Assembly (NCBI RefSeq): GCF_902364365.1
Contig: NZ_CABJDN010000012.1
Span: 1 to 64,000, forward strand
Source of the DNA: Bacteroides intestinalis
GTDB lineage: Bacteria; Bacteroidota; Bacteroidia; Bacteroidales; Bacteroidaceae
Direction: 5' to 3'
Length of the DNA stretch: 64,000 bases
Under the pieces are notes generated by a model that saw nothing but the letters and a program-made list of their open reading frames with translations, was not told the origin of the DNA and ran no database searches. The translations under genes and the position numbers were made by a program. Of this stretch, positions 9,225-18,458 are shown one piece after another (positions within the stretch are counted from its first letter, which is position 1; each line of letters opens with the position of its first letter).

Positions 9225-10124
9225 ATGAGTCCATTGAACTTTACTCACATTTTGACACAGGCAGTCGATGAACTATCGGAAAGTTCGTCTTACAGAGGAC
9301 TGTTTCATCAGCACACGGACGGTAATCCATTGCCTTCGGCCAAAGCGTTGCATAACATCGTAGAGCTGTCGCGTGCCATACTTTTCCCCGGTTATTTCGG
9401 TAATTCCACAGTCAACAGTCGTACCGTAAAGTACCACATCGGAGTAAACGTAGAACGTTTGTTCGACTTACTGACCGAGCAAGTGCTTGCAGGTCTTTGC
9501 TTTACCGGCGACGGCGAATGCAGCTGCTGTACTGAACTTCAACGCGAGGAAGCTGCGCTGATTGCCGCCAAGTTTATCAGTCACCTGCCAGAAATGCGCC
9601 GTGTACTGGCTACGGATGTAGCGGCTGCCTACAATGGCGACCCTGCTGCACATAGTTTCGGAGAAGTAATCAGTTGCTACCCGGCCATACGCGCCATCAG
9701 CAACTACCGCATTGCGCACGAATTGCTGAGGCTCGGTGTTCCTCTCATTCCCCGCATTATCACCGAAATGGCCCATAGCGAAACGGGAATAGATATCCAC
9801 CCGGGTGCCGTCATCGGCAGCCACTTCACCATAGACCACGGAACAGGTGTGGTGATTGGTGAGACATGCATCATCGGTAATAATGTGAAACTGTATCAGG
9901 GAGTGACGCTTGGTGCCAAGAGTTTCCCGCTGGATGCAGACGGCAAACCGATCAAAGGTATTCCACGCCATCCGATATTGGAAGACAATGTTATCGTCTA
10001 TTCCAACGCCACCATTCTGGGACGCATCACCATCGGGCAGGGTGCCACAGTAGGTGGTAATATCTGGGTAACGGAAAATGTGCCGCCAGGAGCGAGAATC
10101 GTGCAAACAAAAGCCAAGAAATAA
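9225..10124 (+). CDS. cysE: serine O-acetyltransferase
   Basis: Transfers acetyl from acetyl-CoA to L-serine, giving the substrate of CysK. 299 residues: an alpha-helical N-domain of about 180 residues, then a left-handed beta-helix of hexapeptide repeats (HPGAVIGSHF, GTGVVIGETCIIGNNVKLY, NVIVYSNATILGRITIG). The active-site DHGTG is present. The form resembles the longer plant/Bacteroidetes type. It is transcribed away from cysK. Confidence 0.93.
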   Translation: MSPLNFTHILTQAVDELSESSSYRGLFHQHTDGNPLPSAKALHNIVELSRAILFPGYFGNSTVNSRTVKYHIGVNVERLFDLLTEQVLAGLCFTGDGECSCCTELQREEAALIAAKFISHLPEMRRVLATDVAAAYNGDPAAHSFGEVISCYPAIRAISNYRIAHELLRLGVPLIPRIITEMAHSETGIDIHPGAVIGSHFTIDHGTGVVIGETCIIGNNVKLYQGVTLGAKSFPLDADGKPIKGIPRHPILEDNVIVYSNATILGRITIGQGATVGGNIWVTENVPPGARIVQTKAKK

Positions 10125-10157
10125 ATCTATAACAGATAATTTTCGGAGTGACGCTGG

Positions 10158-10192
10158 ATATATAGATACAGCACATTGAATATATAGATGCA
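10158..10192. repeat. two direct copies with 22-base period
   Basis: ATATATAGATACA at 10158-10170 and ATATATAGATGCA at 10180-10192 are direct copies spaced exactly 22 bases, in the leader of the methyltransferase gene. Confidence 0.5.
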
Positions 10193-10253
10193 ATAATTTG
10201 CCAAACATAGAGAGAATCAATATAAAAAGTATAGTCAAACAGTTATTAAATAA

Positions 10254-11765
10254 ATGAGCGAACAATTTCAAATGATTGCCAAAACCTTCCAAGGACTGGA
10301 AGAAGTACTGGCACAAGAACTGACTGCATTAGGGGCAAACGACATAGAAATAGGCCGACGCATGGTGTCTTTCAGTGGAGACAAGGAAATGATGTACAAA
10401 GCAAACTTCTGCCTGCGTACAGCAATCCGTATCCTAAAACCAATCAAGAGCTTCACTGCCAAGAACGCCGATGAAGTATATGACCAAATCAAAGCTATCT
10501 GCTGGGAAGAGATCCTGAATGTAGAAAAAACCTTTGCCGTAGATGCCGTTGTATTCAGCGAAGAGTTCCGCCACTCCAAGTTCGTATCGTATAAAGTGAA
10601 GGATGCCATTGTGGACTATTTCCGTGATAAGTTTAACAAACGCCCGTCCGTACGTATCAACAAACCGGATGTATTGCTGAATATACACATTGCACAGACC
10701 ACTTGTACGCTCTCTCTCGACTCATCGGGCGAGTCACTGCACCGCCGCGGGTATCGCCAGGAAGCAGTAGAGGCTCCACTAAACGAAGTACTGGCTGCCG
10801 GAATGATATTGATGACAGGATGGAAAGGGGAATGTGACTTGATAGACCCGATGTGTGGTTCGGGTACAATACCCATTGAAGCGGCACTGATTGCACGCAA
10901 CATTGCTCCGGGGGTATTCCGCAAGGAATTTGCTTTTGAGAAGTGGAATGACTTCGATCAGGATTTGTTCGACATGATTTACAATGACGATAGTCAGGAA
11001 TGTGAATTTACGCATAAGATATATGGTTACGACAATAACCCGCAAGCTAATGAAATAGCTACACACAATGTGAAGGCGGCAGGTGTATCAAAAGATATTG
11101 TCTTGAAGTTACAGCCGTTCCAGCAATTTGGGCAGCCCGCGGAGAAATCAATGATCATCACCAACCCGCCTTATGGAGAACGTATCTCTACCAATAACTT
11201 GTTGGGCTTGTATCAGATGATAGGTGAACGTTTGAAACATGCTTTCATCGGAAATACAGCATGGGTGCTCTCTTACCGCGAAGAATGCTTCGATCAGATA
11301 GGACTGAAACCGACCGTCAAGACACCTTTGTTCAACGGTGCATTGGAATGTGAATTCCGTAAATATGAGATTTTCGACGGAAAATATAAAGAATTCAAGA
11401 AACAGGAAGGCGAGGGCGAAGAAGGAGAGGCCTCCAAGGAATCCGGCTTCAAACCGAAAGAAGGAAGAGACTTCAAACCCAGAGAACCGCGGGAGTTTAA
11501 GCCGAGAGAGGGACGGGAGTTTAAACCGAGAGAACCTCGCAAACCGGGAGAGTTCAGGGCCAGAGATGACAAACCGAGAGAATTCAAGCCAAGAGAGTTC
11601 CGCAAGGATGGAGACCGAGAAAGAAAACCATTCGACAGGGAACGTCGCGACGGTGGAAAAGAGTTTAGACCGCGCGAAAGAAGAGAGTTCGACGGAGACC
11701 GTAAACCGAAAGGAACATCTTATCCGGAAAGAAAAAGAAGGGAGTTCGGAAAGAAGGAAGAATAA
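10254..11765 (+). CDS. THUMP-domain class I RNA methyltransferase with basic/acidic repeat tail
   Basis: SAM-dependent N2-guanine-type rRNA methyltransferase of the RlmL-N/YpsC group. The N-terminal THUMP region is at about 1-160. The methyltransferase domain has the SAM motif DPMCGSGT (from D198) and the catalytic NPPYGERI (from N304), typical of N6A/N2G RNA methylases. From about residue 380 to the end the protein becomes a low-complexity tail of KPRE(F/G/P) repeats, rich in Arg, Lys, Glu and Phe. The core ends where the family normally ends, so the tail is an extension; it probably binds RNA or ribosomes. A 148-codon overlapping frame in the tail is a by-product of the repeats. Confidence 0.9.
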   Translation: MSEQFQMIAKTFQGLEEVLAQELTALGANDIEIGRRMVSFSGDKEMMYKANFCLRTAIRILKPIKSFTAKNADEVYDQIKAICWEEILNVEKTFAVDAVVFSEEFRHSKFVSYKVKDAIVDYFRDKFNKRPSVRINKPDVLLNIHIAQTTCTLSLDSSGESLHRRGYRQEAVEAPLNEVLAAGMILMTGWKGECDLIDPMCGSGTIPIEAALIARNIAPGVFRKEFAFEKWNDFDQDLFDMIYNDDSQECEFTHKIYGYDNNPQANEIATHNVKAAGVSKDIVLKLQPFQQFGQPAEKSMIITNPPYGERISTNNLLGLYQMIGERLKHAFIGNTAWVLSYREECFDQIGLKPTVKTPLFNGALECEFRKYEIFDGKYKEFKKQEGEGEEGEASKESGFKPKEGRDFKPREPREFKPREGREFKPREPRKPGEFRARDDKPREFKPREFRKDGDRERKPFDRERRDGGKEFRPRERREFDGDRKPKGTSYPERKRREFGKKEE

Positions 11766-11774
11766 CAAAAGATT

Positions 11775-13931
11775 ATGGATATGAAGATAATCAGTAAATG
11801 GATGGGAGTGGTACTATTGGCATCGTCCGCTCTCTTCACAACAAATGTTATGGCACAAGATTTAAAGAAACCGACGCTGGAAGACCTGATTCCCGGCGGA
11901 GAAACGTATCGCTTTGCTGAAAACCTGTACGGACTGCAATGGTGGGGAGATACGTGCATCAAGCCCGGAATAGACTCCTTGTTTGCAGTAAACCCGAAGA
12001 CAGGAAAAGAAACACTACTCCTGACGCGTGAGAAAATCAATCAGGCACTGGAACAGGAAAAGCTGGGTAAGTTGAATCATTTACATCAGGTAACCCTACC
12101 TTGGGCCGAAAAAACACAACTGCTTATCTCTCTGCCCAAAAACTACGTTGTTTACGACTGGAAAGCCGATAAAATCATCAGCAAACAAGCTCTGCCCGAA
12201 AAAGCAGCCAACAAAGATTACAATATTGCAAGCGGTAACGTGGCTTATACCCAGGATAATAATCTGTACGTAAATAGCCACGCCGTAACCAACGAACCCG
12301 AAGGCATCGTATGCGGACAAAGCGTACACCGCAACGAGTTCGGCATCAGCAAAGGAACCTATTGGAGCCCGAAGGGTGACCTGCTTGCTTTCTACCGCAT
12401 GGACGAAAGTATGGTAACACAGTATCCGTTGGTAGACATCACTGCACGGGTAGGCGAACCGAACAACGTGCGCTACCCCATGGCAGGAATGACAAGCCAT
12501 AAAGTAACCGTAGGCATCTACAATCCCGAAACTCAGAAAACGATTTATCTGAATGCGGGAGATCCCACCGACCGTTACTTTACTAATATCAGCTGGGCCC
12601 CGGATGCCAAAAGCCTCTATCTTATAGAATTGAACCGCGACCAGAACCATGCCAAGCTCTGTCAATACAATGCAGAAACAGGTGAATTGATGGGTACTCT
12701 CTTTGAAGAGACGCATCCCAAATATGTAGAGCCTCAGCATCCCATCGTATTCCTGCCATGGGATAGCAGCAAGTTTATCTATCAGAGCCAGCGCGACGGT
12801 TTCAACCACCTGTATCTCTACGGCACAGACGGTAAACTGATTAAGCAACTCACAGAAGGGAAATGGTTGGTAAGTGATATCTTAGGATTCAATACTCAGA
12901 GAAAAGAAGTTATATTCAATGCCGTAGATGCACTGGGAAGCAGCAACTTTGCAGTCAGCATAACCAGCGGAAAGCGTAGTCTGCCTTTCAATATCAATAC
13001 TACAACTGAAGGTGTTCACAAAGGAGAGCTCAGCGCATCGGGCACATACATCATTGACAACTATTCAACCCCTGATATCCCTCGTAAAATAGACATTATC
13101 AACACTAAAACTTTTAAAAGCATCAATCTGCTGACAGCAGAGAATCCGTATCAGGATTTCAGCATGCCAAGTATCGAAGTAGGCACCATCAAGGCTGCCG
13201 ACGGTGTGACCGATCTTTATTACCGCATCATAAAGCCTGCTGACTTCGATCCGAACAAGAAATACCCCACTATCATCTATGTATACGGCGGTCCGCACGC
13301 ACAGATGGTCACCGGTGGCTGGCAAAACGGTGCACGCGGCTGGGACATCTACATGGCAAACAAAGGTTATATCATGTTCACCCTCGATAACCGCGGAAGC
13401 GATAACCGTGGTCTTGAATTTGAAAACGTCACCTTCCGCCATCTCGGCATCGAAGAAGGAAAAGACCAGGTGAAAGGTGTAGAATTCCTGAAAAGCCTGC
13501 CTTACGTAGACGGCAACCGCATCGGTGTACACGGATGGAGCTTTGGCGGACACATGACTACGGCCCTGATGCTCCGCTATCCGGAGATATTCAAAGTAGG
13601 TGTTGCAGGCGGTCCGGTTATTGACTGGGGATATTATGAAATCATGTACGGAGAACGCTACATGGATACACCGCAAAGCAATCCGGAAGGTTACGAACAA
13701 TGCAACCTGAAGAATCTGGCAGGCAACCTGAAAGGACATCTATTGTTGATTCATGACGACCATGACGATACCTGTGTGCCACAACACACACTTTCGTTCA
13801 TAAAAGCCTGTGTGGATGCACGTACGTATCCCGATTTATTCATCTATCCCACGCATAAGCACAATGTCATAGGACGTGACCGAGTACATCTGCATGAGAA
13901 GATAACAAGATATTTTGAAGACAATTTATAG
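11775..13931 (+). CDS. dipeptidyl peptidase IV (S9B serine peptidase)
   Basis: Removes X-Pro dipeptides from peptide N-termini, probably in the periplasm. 718 residues; signal peptide about 1-27 (ending NVMAQ). Beta-propeller (DPPIV_N) at about 100-450, then an alpha/beta hydrolase domain. Catalytic triad: S589 in GWSFGGHM, D664 in HDDHDDTCVP, H696 in THKHNV. The propeller glutamate/arginine region YRMDESMV is also visible. It starts 9 bases after the methyltransferase gene, so may be co-transcribed, though with no clear functional link. Confidence 0.95.
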   Translation: MDMKIISKWMGVVLLASSALFTTNVMAQDLKKPTLEDLIPGGETYRFAENLYGLQWWGDTCIKPGIDSLFAVNPKTGKETLLLTREKINQALEQEKLGKLNHLHQVTLPWAEKTQLLISLPKNYVVYDWKADKIISKQALPEKAANKDYNIASGNVAYTQDNNLYVNSHAVTNEPEGIVCGQSVHRNEFGISKGTYWSPKGDLLAFYRMDESMVTQYPLVDITARVGEPNNVRYPMAGMTSHKVTVGIYNPETQKTIYLNAGDPTDRYFTNISWAPDAKSLYLIELNRDQNHAKLCQYNAETGELMGTLFEETHPKYVEPQHPIVFLPWDSSKFIYQSQRDGFNHLYLYGTDGKLIKQLTEGKWLVSDILGFNTQRKEVIFNAVDALGSSNFAVSITSGKRSLPFNINTTTEGVHKGELSASGTYIIDNYSTPDIPRKIDIINTKTFKSINLLTAENPYQDFSMPSIEVGTIKAADGVTDLYYRIIKPADFDPNKKYPTIIYVYGGPHAQMVTGGWQNGARGWDIYMANKGYIMFTLDNRGSDNRGLEFENVTFRHLGIEEGKDQVKGVEFLKSLPYVDGNRIGVHGWSFGGHMTTALMLRYPEIFKVGVAGGPVIDWGYYEIMYGERYMDTPQSNPEGYEQCNLKNLAGNLKGHLLLIHDDHDDTCVPQHTLSFIKACVDARTYPDLFIYPTHKHNVIGRDRVHLHEKITRYFEDNL

Positions 13932-13968
13932 AATAAAATAGAAGCAATAAATTAAACGAAATATAAAG

Positions 13969-15243
13969 ATGAAGATATTATTATTAGGAAGCGGCGGCCG
14001 CGAGCACGCTCTGGCATGGAAAATAGCCCAAAGTCCGAAAGTAGAGAAACTTTTTATCGCCCCCGGTAATGCCGGTACCGGTGCAGTAGGCGAGAATGTA
14101 GCTATCAAAGCTACCGACTTCCCTGCCCTGAAAGCTTTCGCCCTGAAAGAAAAAGTAGACATGATCGTGGTAGGTCCCGAAGATCCGTTGGTAGAAGGCA
14201 TCTACGACAGCTTTACCGGAGACGCCGCCACACAACATATCGCCATCATCGGCCCTACTGCCAAGGGTGCCCAGTTGGAAGGTAGCAAGGAGTTTGCCAA
14301 GGGTTTCATGGAGCGCCATGGCATCCCCACCGCCCGCTACAAAAGCATCAATGCCGGGAATCTGGAAGAAGGACTCGCTTTCCTTGAAACCCTTGAAGCA
14401 CCCTATGTACTGAAAGCCGACGGTCTTTGCGCAGGAAAAGGCGTACTGATCCTTCCTACACTCGAAGAAGCCAAAAAGGAACTGAAAGAAATGCTCGGTG
14501 GCATGTTCGGTCAGGCCAGTGCCACGGTAGTTATCGAAGAATTCCTCAGCGGCATCGAGTGCTCCGTATTTGTGCTGACAGACAGCAAGAACTATAAAGT
14601 TCTGCCCGTTGCCAAAGATTACAAACGCATCGGTGAAGGTGACAAAGGCTTGAATACCGGTGGTATGGGAAGTGTGACTCCCGTTCCTTTTGCCGACGAG
14701 GTGTTTATGGAAAAAGTGCGTACCCGTATCATTGAGCCCACCATCCGCGGACTGCAAGAAGAAGACATCCTTTATAAAGGATTCATCTTCCTCGGACTGA
14801 TCCGTGTGAAAGACGAACCGATGGTCATAGAATATAATGTCCGCATGGGCGACCCCGAAACAGAAAGTGTCATGCTGCGTGTACAGAGCGACTTCGTAGA
14901 ACTTCTGGAAGGTGTACGCGATGTGAACCTCGATACAAAGACATTGACAATGGACCCGCGTACGGCTGCTTGCGTCATGCTCGTCAGTGGCGGATATCCC
15001 GAAGCTTACGAGAAAGGCAAGGTAATGACCGGATTTGAAGCAGCTGCCGCTACAGACAGTATTCTCTTCCATGCCGGAACAGCAATGAAAGACGGCCAGG
15101 TGGTAACAAACGGCGGACGCGTGATTGCCGTATGTTCGTATGGTGAAACCAAAGAAGAAGCCCTTGCCAAGAGTTATAAAGTTGCGGAAATGATTCAATT
15201 CGACAAGAAGTATTTCCGCCGCGATATTGGCTTCGACCTTTAA
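13969..15243 (+). CDS. purD: phosphoribosylamine-glycine ligase (GAR synthetase)
   Basis: ATP-grasp ligase for step 2 of purine synthesis: phosphoribosylamine + glycine + ATP to GAR. 424 residues, full length. Begins [18 protein letters not shown] (N-domain phosphate loop), with [13 protein letters not shown] (ATP-binding loop), [10 protein letters not shown], and [13 protein letters not shown] (metal-binding). It follows the peptidase by 37 bases. A long open frame on the opposite strand is a shadow of its codon bias. Confidence 0.97.
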   Translation: MKILLLGSGGREHALAWKIAQSPKVEKLFIAPGNAGTGAVGENVAIKATDFPALKAFALKEKVDMIVVGPEDPLVEGIYDSFTGDAATQHIAIIGPTAKGAQLEGSKEFAKGFMERHGIPTARYKSINAGNLEEGLAFLETLEAPYVLKADGLCAGKGVLILPTLEEAKKELKEMLGGMFGQASATVVIEEFLSGIECSVFVLTDSKNYKVLPVAKDYKRIGEGDKGLNTGGMGSVTPVPFADEVFMEKVRTRIIEPTIRGLQEEDILYKGFIFLGLIRVKDEPMVIEYNVRMGDPETESVMLRVQSDFVELLEGVRDVNLDTKTLTMDPRTAACVMLVSGGYPEAYEKGKVMTGFEAAAATDSILFHAGTAMKDGQVVTNGGRVIAVCSYGETKEEALAKSYKVAEMIQFDKKYFRRDIGFDL

Positions 15244-15288
15244 ATAAAAGTGATAGAGTGGTAAGACATCACATTACCACATTCTTAT

Positions 15289-16290
15289 ATGATACGAAGT
15301 AAACGACTACAGAACCAGATCACAGCGGGACGTTTCACACTGCCCGCTGCCATCCTCTTGTCATTATTCTGCTGGATACTGACCTCTATTCTATTGCCTG
15401 AAGTTCCGGTAATAAAAAGTAGTTATCCCCTGTGGGATACTATCATAGATGGATATATTCCGGCATGGGCAAGTACACCTTTAAGTTTCATCTTCTATGG
15501 CGTCGTCGGTTACTTCCTGATAGAACTAAACAATACTTTTGCCATCATCCGCATGCGGGCATCTGTACAAACGGCCATTTATTTCCTGTTTATATCCGTT
15601 TGTCCGGCCCTGCATCCAGTTTATGCCGGAGACTTTGCCTCGATAGCATTTCTTATATCCCTGTTCTTCCTGTTCAAGGGCTACCAACATCCCCGTCCGG
15701 CAGGCACCATGTTCTATTCGTTCCTCTTTATCGGGTTGGGCAGTCTGTTCTTCCCGCAACTGACACTGTTTATCCCCCTCTACTGGATAGGTGCATACGG
15801 TTTCCAGGCACTCACTCCAAAGAGCTTTTTCGGCAGTTTGGCCGGTTGGGCTTTACCCTACTGGTTTCTATTGGGGCATGCTTACTTCTACGATGAAATG
15901 GACTTATTTTACCAGCCTTTCATCGAACTGGCAAAATTCCACCCTATCAATCTATGGGACTTCCCCTTGTGGGAAATAGCTACATTGGGCTATCTGTTCG
16001 TATTATACCTGGTCAGTTCCATCCACTGTCTGGTGGCAGGTTACGAAGATAAGATACGTACCCGCAGTTATCTGCATTTTCTTATTTTTCTGAGCTTCTA
16101 CATCTTTATCTATATCCTGCTACAACCGATACTGACGATTCATCTCCTGCCTCTGCTGCTGATAGGTGTCAGTATCCTGACGGGACATTTTGTGGTGTTG
16201 ACGAAAAGTCGGGCTTCCAATGTGTTTTTCATTTGTGCCCTCGCAGGGCTTGTACTTTTATTCGGATTTAATATATGGACGCTTTTATAG
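15289..16290 (+). CDS. multi-pass inner membrane protein, unknown function
   Basis: 333 residues with about eight or nine hydrophobic segments (for example ILLSLFCWILTSILL, GDFASIAFLISLFFLFKGY, YLHFLIFLSFYIFIYILL). No catalytic motif is seen. Similar membrane proteins are found downstream of purD or before small membrane genes in Bacteroidetes, possibly the DUF6427-like group, but I cannot confirm it. Its last 16 bases overlap the next gene, so they are translationally linked. Confidence 0.8.
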   Translation: MIRSKRLQNQITAGRFTLPAAILLSLFCWILTSILLPEVPVIKSSYPLWDTIIDGYIPAWASTPLSFIFYGVVGYFLIELNNTFAIIRMRASVQTAIYFLFISVCPALHPVYAGDFASIAFLISLFFLFKGYQHPRPAGTMFYSFLFIGLGSLFFPQLTLFIPLYWIGAYGFQALTPKSFFGSLAGWALPYWFLLGHAYFYDEMDLFYQPFIELAKFHPINLWDFPLWEIATLGYLFVLYLVSSIHCLVAGYEDKIRTRSYLHFLIFLSFYIFIYILLQPILTIHLLPLLLIGVSILTGHFVVLTKSRASNVFFICALAGLVLLFGFNIWTLL

Positions 16291-16748
16291 ATTCACTGGT
16301 TCAACTCCTGATAGACTGGGGCTATTTCGGACTTTTCATCTCCGCTTTACTGGCGGGAAGCATCATTCCGTTCAGTTCGGAACTGGTAATGATAGCACTG
16401 GTAAAAGTGGGGTTGAATCCTGCCATGTGTGTCCTCTCTGCTACATTGGGGAACACAATAGGCGGTATGACGTGCTACTACATGGGGCGTTTGGGTAAGA
16501 TAGACTGGATAGAGAAATATTTTAAAGTAAAAAAGGAGAAAGTAGACAAGATGCAAGCTTTCCTGCAAGGAAAAGGTGCTCTGATGGCTTTCTTTGCATT
16601 CCTGCCTTTTGTGGGCGAGGCAATAGCCATAGCACTGGGCTTCATGCGCAGCAATGTGTGGTTGACTACCTCATCCATGTTTGCCGGAAAGCTGGTGCGA
16701 TACATCCTGATGCTGTTGGCATTGCAAGGAGTAATATCAATGTTTTAA
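16275..16748 (+). CDS. DedA/YqaA-type small membrane protein
   Basis: 157 residues; four or so hydrophobic segments. LLAGSIIPFSSELVMIALVK, NTIGGMTCYYMGRLGK and FLPFVGEAIAIALGF resemble the conserved parts of the short YqaA branch of the DedA/VTT family, proposed lipid-handling membrane proteins. It overlaps the previous gene by 16 bases and mnmD follows 5 bases later, so all three form one unit. Confidence 0.83.
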   Translation: MDAFIDSLVQLLIDWGYFGLFISALLAGSIIPFSSELVMIALVKVGLNPAMCVLSATLGNTIGGMTCYYMGRLGKIDWIEKYFKVKKEKVDKMQAFLQGKGALMAFFAFLPFVGEAIAIALGFMRSNVWLTTSSMFAGKLVRYILMLLALQGVISMF

Positions 16749-16753
16749 GAGTT

Positions 16754-17464
16754 ATGAAACGAACCATAGAACATACAGAAGACGGAAGTGCAACGCTGTT
16801 TGTACCAGAACTGAATGAACATTACCATTCGGTGAAAGGAGCACGTACAGAATCGCAACACATCTTTATAGATATGGGGCTGAAAGCTTCGGCTGCACCC
16901 CAGCCGCATGTTCTGGAAATAGGTTTCGGTACCGGGCTGAATGCCCTGCTTACACTGGAAGTTGCCGAACAAGAAAAGCGTCCCGTACACTATACCGGTA
17001 TTGAACTTTATCCTCTTACCTGGGAAGAAGTTGATGCATTAGGATATAGTGACAACCCATTATTTAAGCAGTTACATACTGCACCATGGGAAGAGGATGT
17101 GAAAATATCCACGTACTTCACTCTGCGAAAAATACAGACAGATGCAAATAGTGACAAGGTGTTAGTGATTAGTGATAAACATGATACAACCCACTCATCA
17201 CTAATCACTAACACCTTATCACTAAATCCCGATCTCGTTTATTTCGATGCCTTCGCCCCCGAAAAGCAACCTGAAATGTGGAACGAGCAGCTATTTCACT
17301 CACTTTACGTATCTATGAATGCAGGGGGCATATTAACGACGTATTGCGCCAAAGGTGTTATTCGCCGTATGTTGCAAGCTGTCGGATTTCTTGTGGAGCG
17401 TCTTCCGGGACCTCCGGGTGGAAAACGGGAAATACTGAGAGCAACCAAGAGAACAAACAACTAA
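16754..17464 (+). CDS. mnmD: tRNA 5-methylaminomethyl-2-thiouridine methyltransferase (MnmD type) with in-frame insertion
   Basis: SAM-dependent methylation of the wobble uridine of tRNA. ATG 16754 gives MKRTIEHTEDGSATLFVPEL, the normal family start. SAM motif EIGFGTGLNALLT; the family signature VYFDAFAPEKQPEMW is complete, followed by TYCAKGVIRR and RLPGPPGGKREIL. Residues about 132-157 (bases 17149-17224) are an extra stretch with a 28-base inverted repeat of the GTGATTAG family, sitting between the KI strand and the DLVYFDAFAP motif, where relatives have only a short loop. The frame stays open, so the enzyme may still work. No MnmC oxidase domain is fused. Confidence 0.92.
   Translation: MKRTIEHTEDGSATLFVPELNEHYHSVKGARTESQHIFIDMGLKASAAPQPHVLEIGFGTGLNALLTLEVAEQEKRPVHYTGIELYPLTWEEVDALGYSDNPLFKQLHTAPWEEDVKISTYFTLRKIQTDANSDKVLVISDKHDTTHSSLITNTLSLNPDLVYFDAFAPEKQPEMWNEQLFHSLYVSMNAGGILTTYCAKGVIRRMLQAVGFLVERLPGPPGGKREILRATKRTNN
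17149..17224. repeat. GTGATTAG palindromic element inside mnmD
   Basis: Arms 17149-17176 and 17197-17224 are complementary over 28 bases with one mismatch (21 bases perfect) around a 20-base loop. Same word as the intergenic elements at 24432-24541 and 45606-45693. It keeps the mnmD frame open. Confidence 0.9.
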
Positions 17465-17504
17465 GTTATAACGAACTATTGGAAACCATAAATATAATAA
17501 AGAA

Positions 17505-18431
17505 ATGAAACGAACATTCCTGTATATCCTCGCTGCTTTGCTTGCCATGTCCTGCAAGAATAACAGCGTTCAAAATAAGAATGAAGACGATAAACCCGTC
17601 ATCACTGTTACCATCGAACCGTTACGCTACTTCACCGAAGCCATTGCAGGAGATAACTTCAACGTTATCAGCATGGTACCCAAAGGTAGCAGTCCGGAAA
17701 CGTACGACCCTACTCCGCAGCAACTTGTCGATCTTGCCAAGAGTAAAGCTTACTTCCGCATCGGCTATATCGGTTTTGAACAAACCTGGATGGATAAGCT
17801 GACAGATAATGCGCCGCATTTGCAGTTCTTCGATACTTCCCGCGGTATCGATTTGATTTTTGATTCCTCTCACGTCCACCACCATCACGGTGACGACGAA
17901 GCGCATACCCACGATTCTATCCAGGAAGATGAACACCACATTCTCGGCGTAGAGCCACATATCTGGAGTTCCGCTTACAACGCGCAAATTATTGCCGGAA
18001 ATATTGTAAACGCCCTGTGCACCATCGACAAGAATAATGAAGAAACTTACATGGAGCGTTATAAAAACCTCTGTAATCAGATAGAACATACTGACAGCCT
18101 TATCTGCCATATGCTCTCTGCCCCCAATGCGGACCGTGCCTTTATGATTTATCATCCGGCATTGTCCTACTTTGCACGCGACTACGGTTTACATCAGATT
18201 TCTATTGAAGAAGATGGAAAAGAGCCCTCTCCCTCCCATCTCAAAAACCTGATAGATACCTGCAAGGAGGAAAAGATACGTGTCATCTTCGTACAACCCG
18301 AATTCGACCGTCGCAATGCAGAAATCATAGCAAAACAAACAGGTACGAAGGTAGTTCCTATCAATCCACTTTCTTACCATTGGGAAGAAGAGATGCTGAA
18401 CATTGCCAGGGAACTGGTCGTTAAGAAGTAA
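17505..18431 (+). CDS. zinc/manganese-type ABC transporter substrate-binding lipoprotein
   Basis: 308 residues of the ZnuA/TroA cluster. Lipobox AMSC with C17 predicts a lipoprotein in the periplasm. Metal-binding features: VTIEPLRYFTEAIAG at the start of the mature domain, a His-rich mobile loop (HVHHHHGDDEAHTHD) typical of zinc binders, VEPHIWSS, YHPALSYFARDYGL, and FVQPEFDRRNAEIIA with the last conserved acidic group. It is 40 bases after mnmD and 27 before the ATPase gene. Zinc is the likeliest ligand given the His loop. Confidence 0.9.
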   Translation: MKRTFLYILAALLAMSCKNNSVQNKNEDDKPVITVTIEPLRYFTEAIAGDNFNVISMVPKGSSPETYDPTPQQLVDLAKSKAYFRIGYIGFEQTWMDKLTDNAPHLQFFDTSRGIDLIFDSSHVHHHHGDDEAHTHDSIQEDEHHILGVEPHIWSSAYNAQIIAGNIVNALCTIDKNNEETYMERYKNLCNQIEHTDSLICHMLSAPNADRAFMIYHPALSYFARDYGLHQISIEEDGKEPSPSHLKNLIDTCKEEKIRVIFVQPEFDRRNAEIIAKQTGTKVVPINPLSYHWEEEMLNIARELVVKK

Positions 18432-18458
18432 TCGGAGACTGTAAAATAGAGTAAAGAA

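Noticed and set aside
9468..10316. 282-codon frame opposite cysE
   Set aside because: No motif, covers the well-supported cysE and runs past its end without a start context.
11338..11784. 148-codon frame inside the methyltransferase tail
   Set aside because: Arises from the A/G-rich KPREF repeats in the second frame; no independent start or family.
13984..15198. 404-codon open frame opposite purD
   Set aside because: purD on the plus strand has all family motifs; the antisense frame has no recognisable domain and is caused by codon bias.
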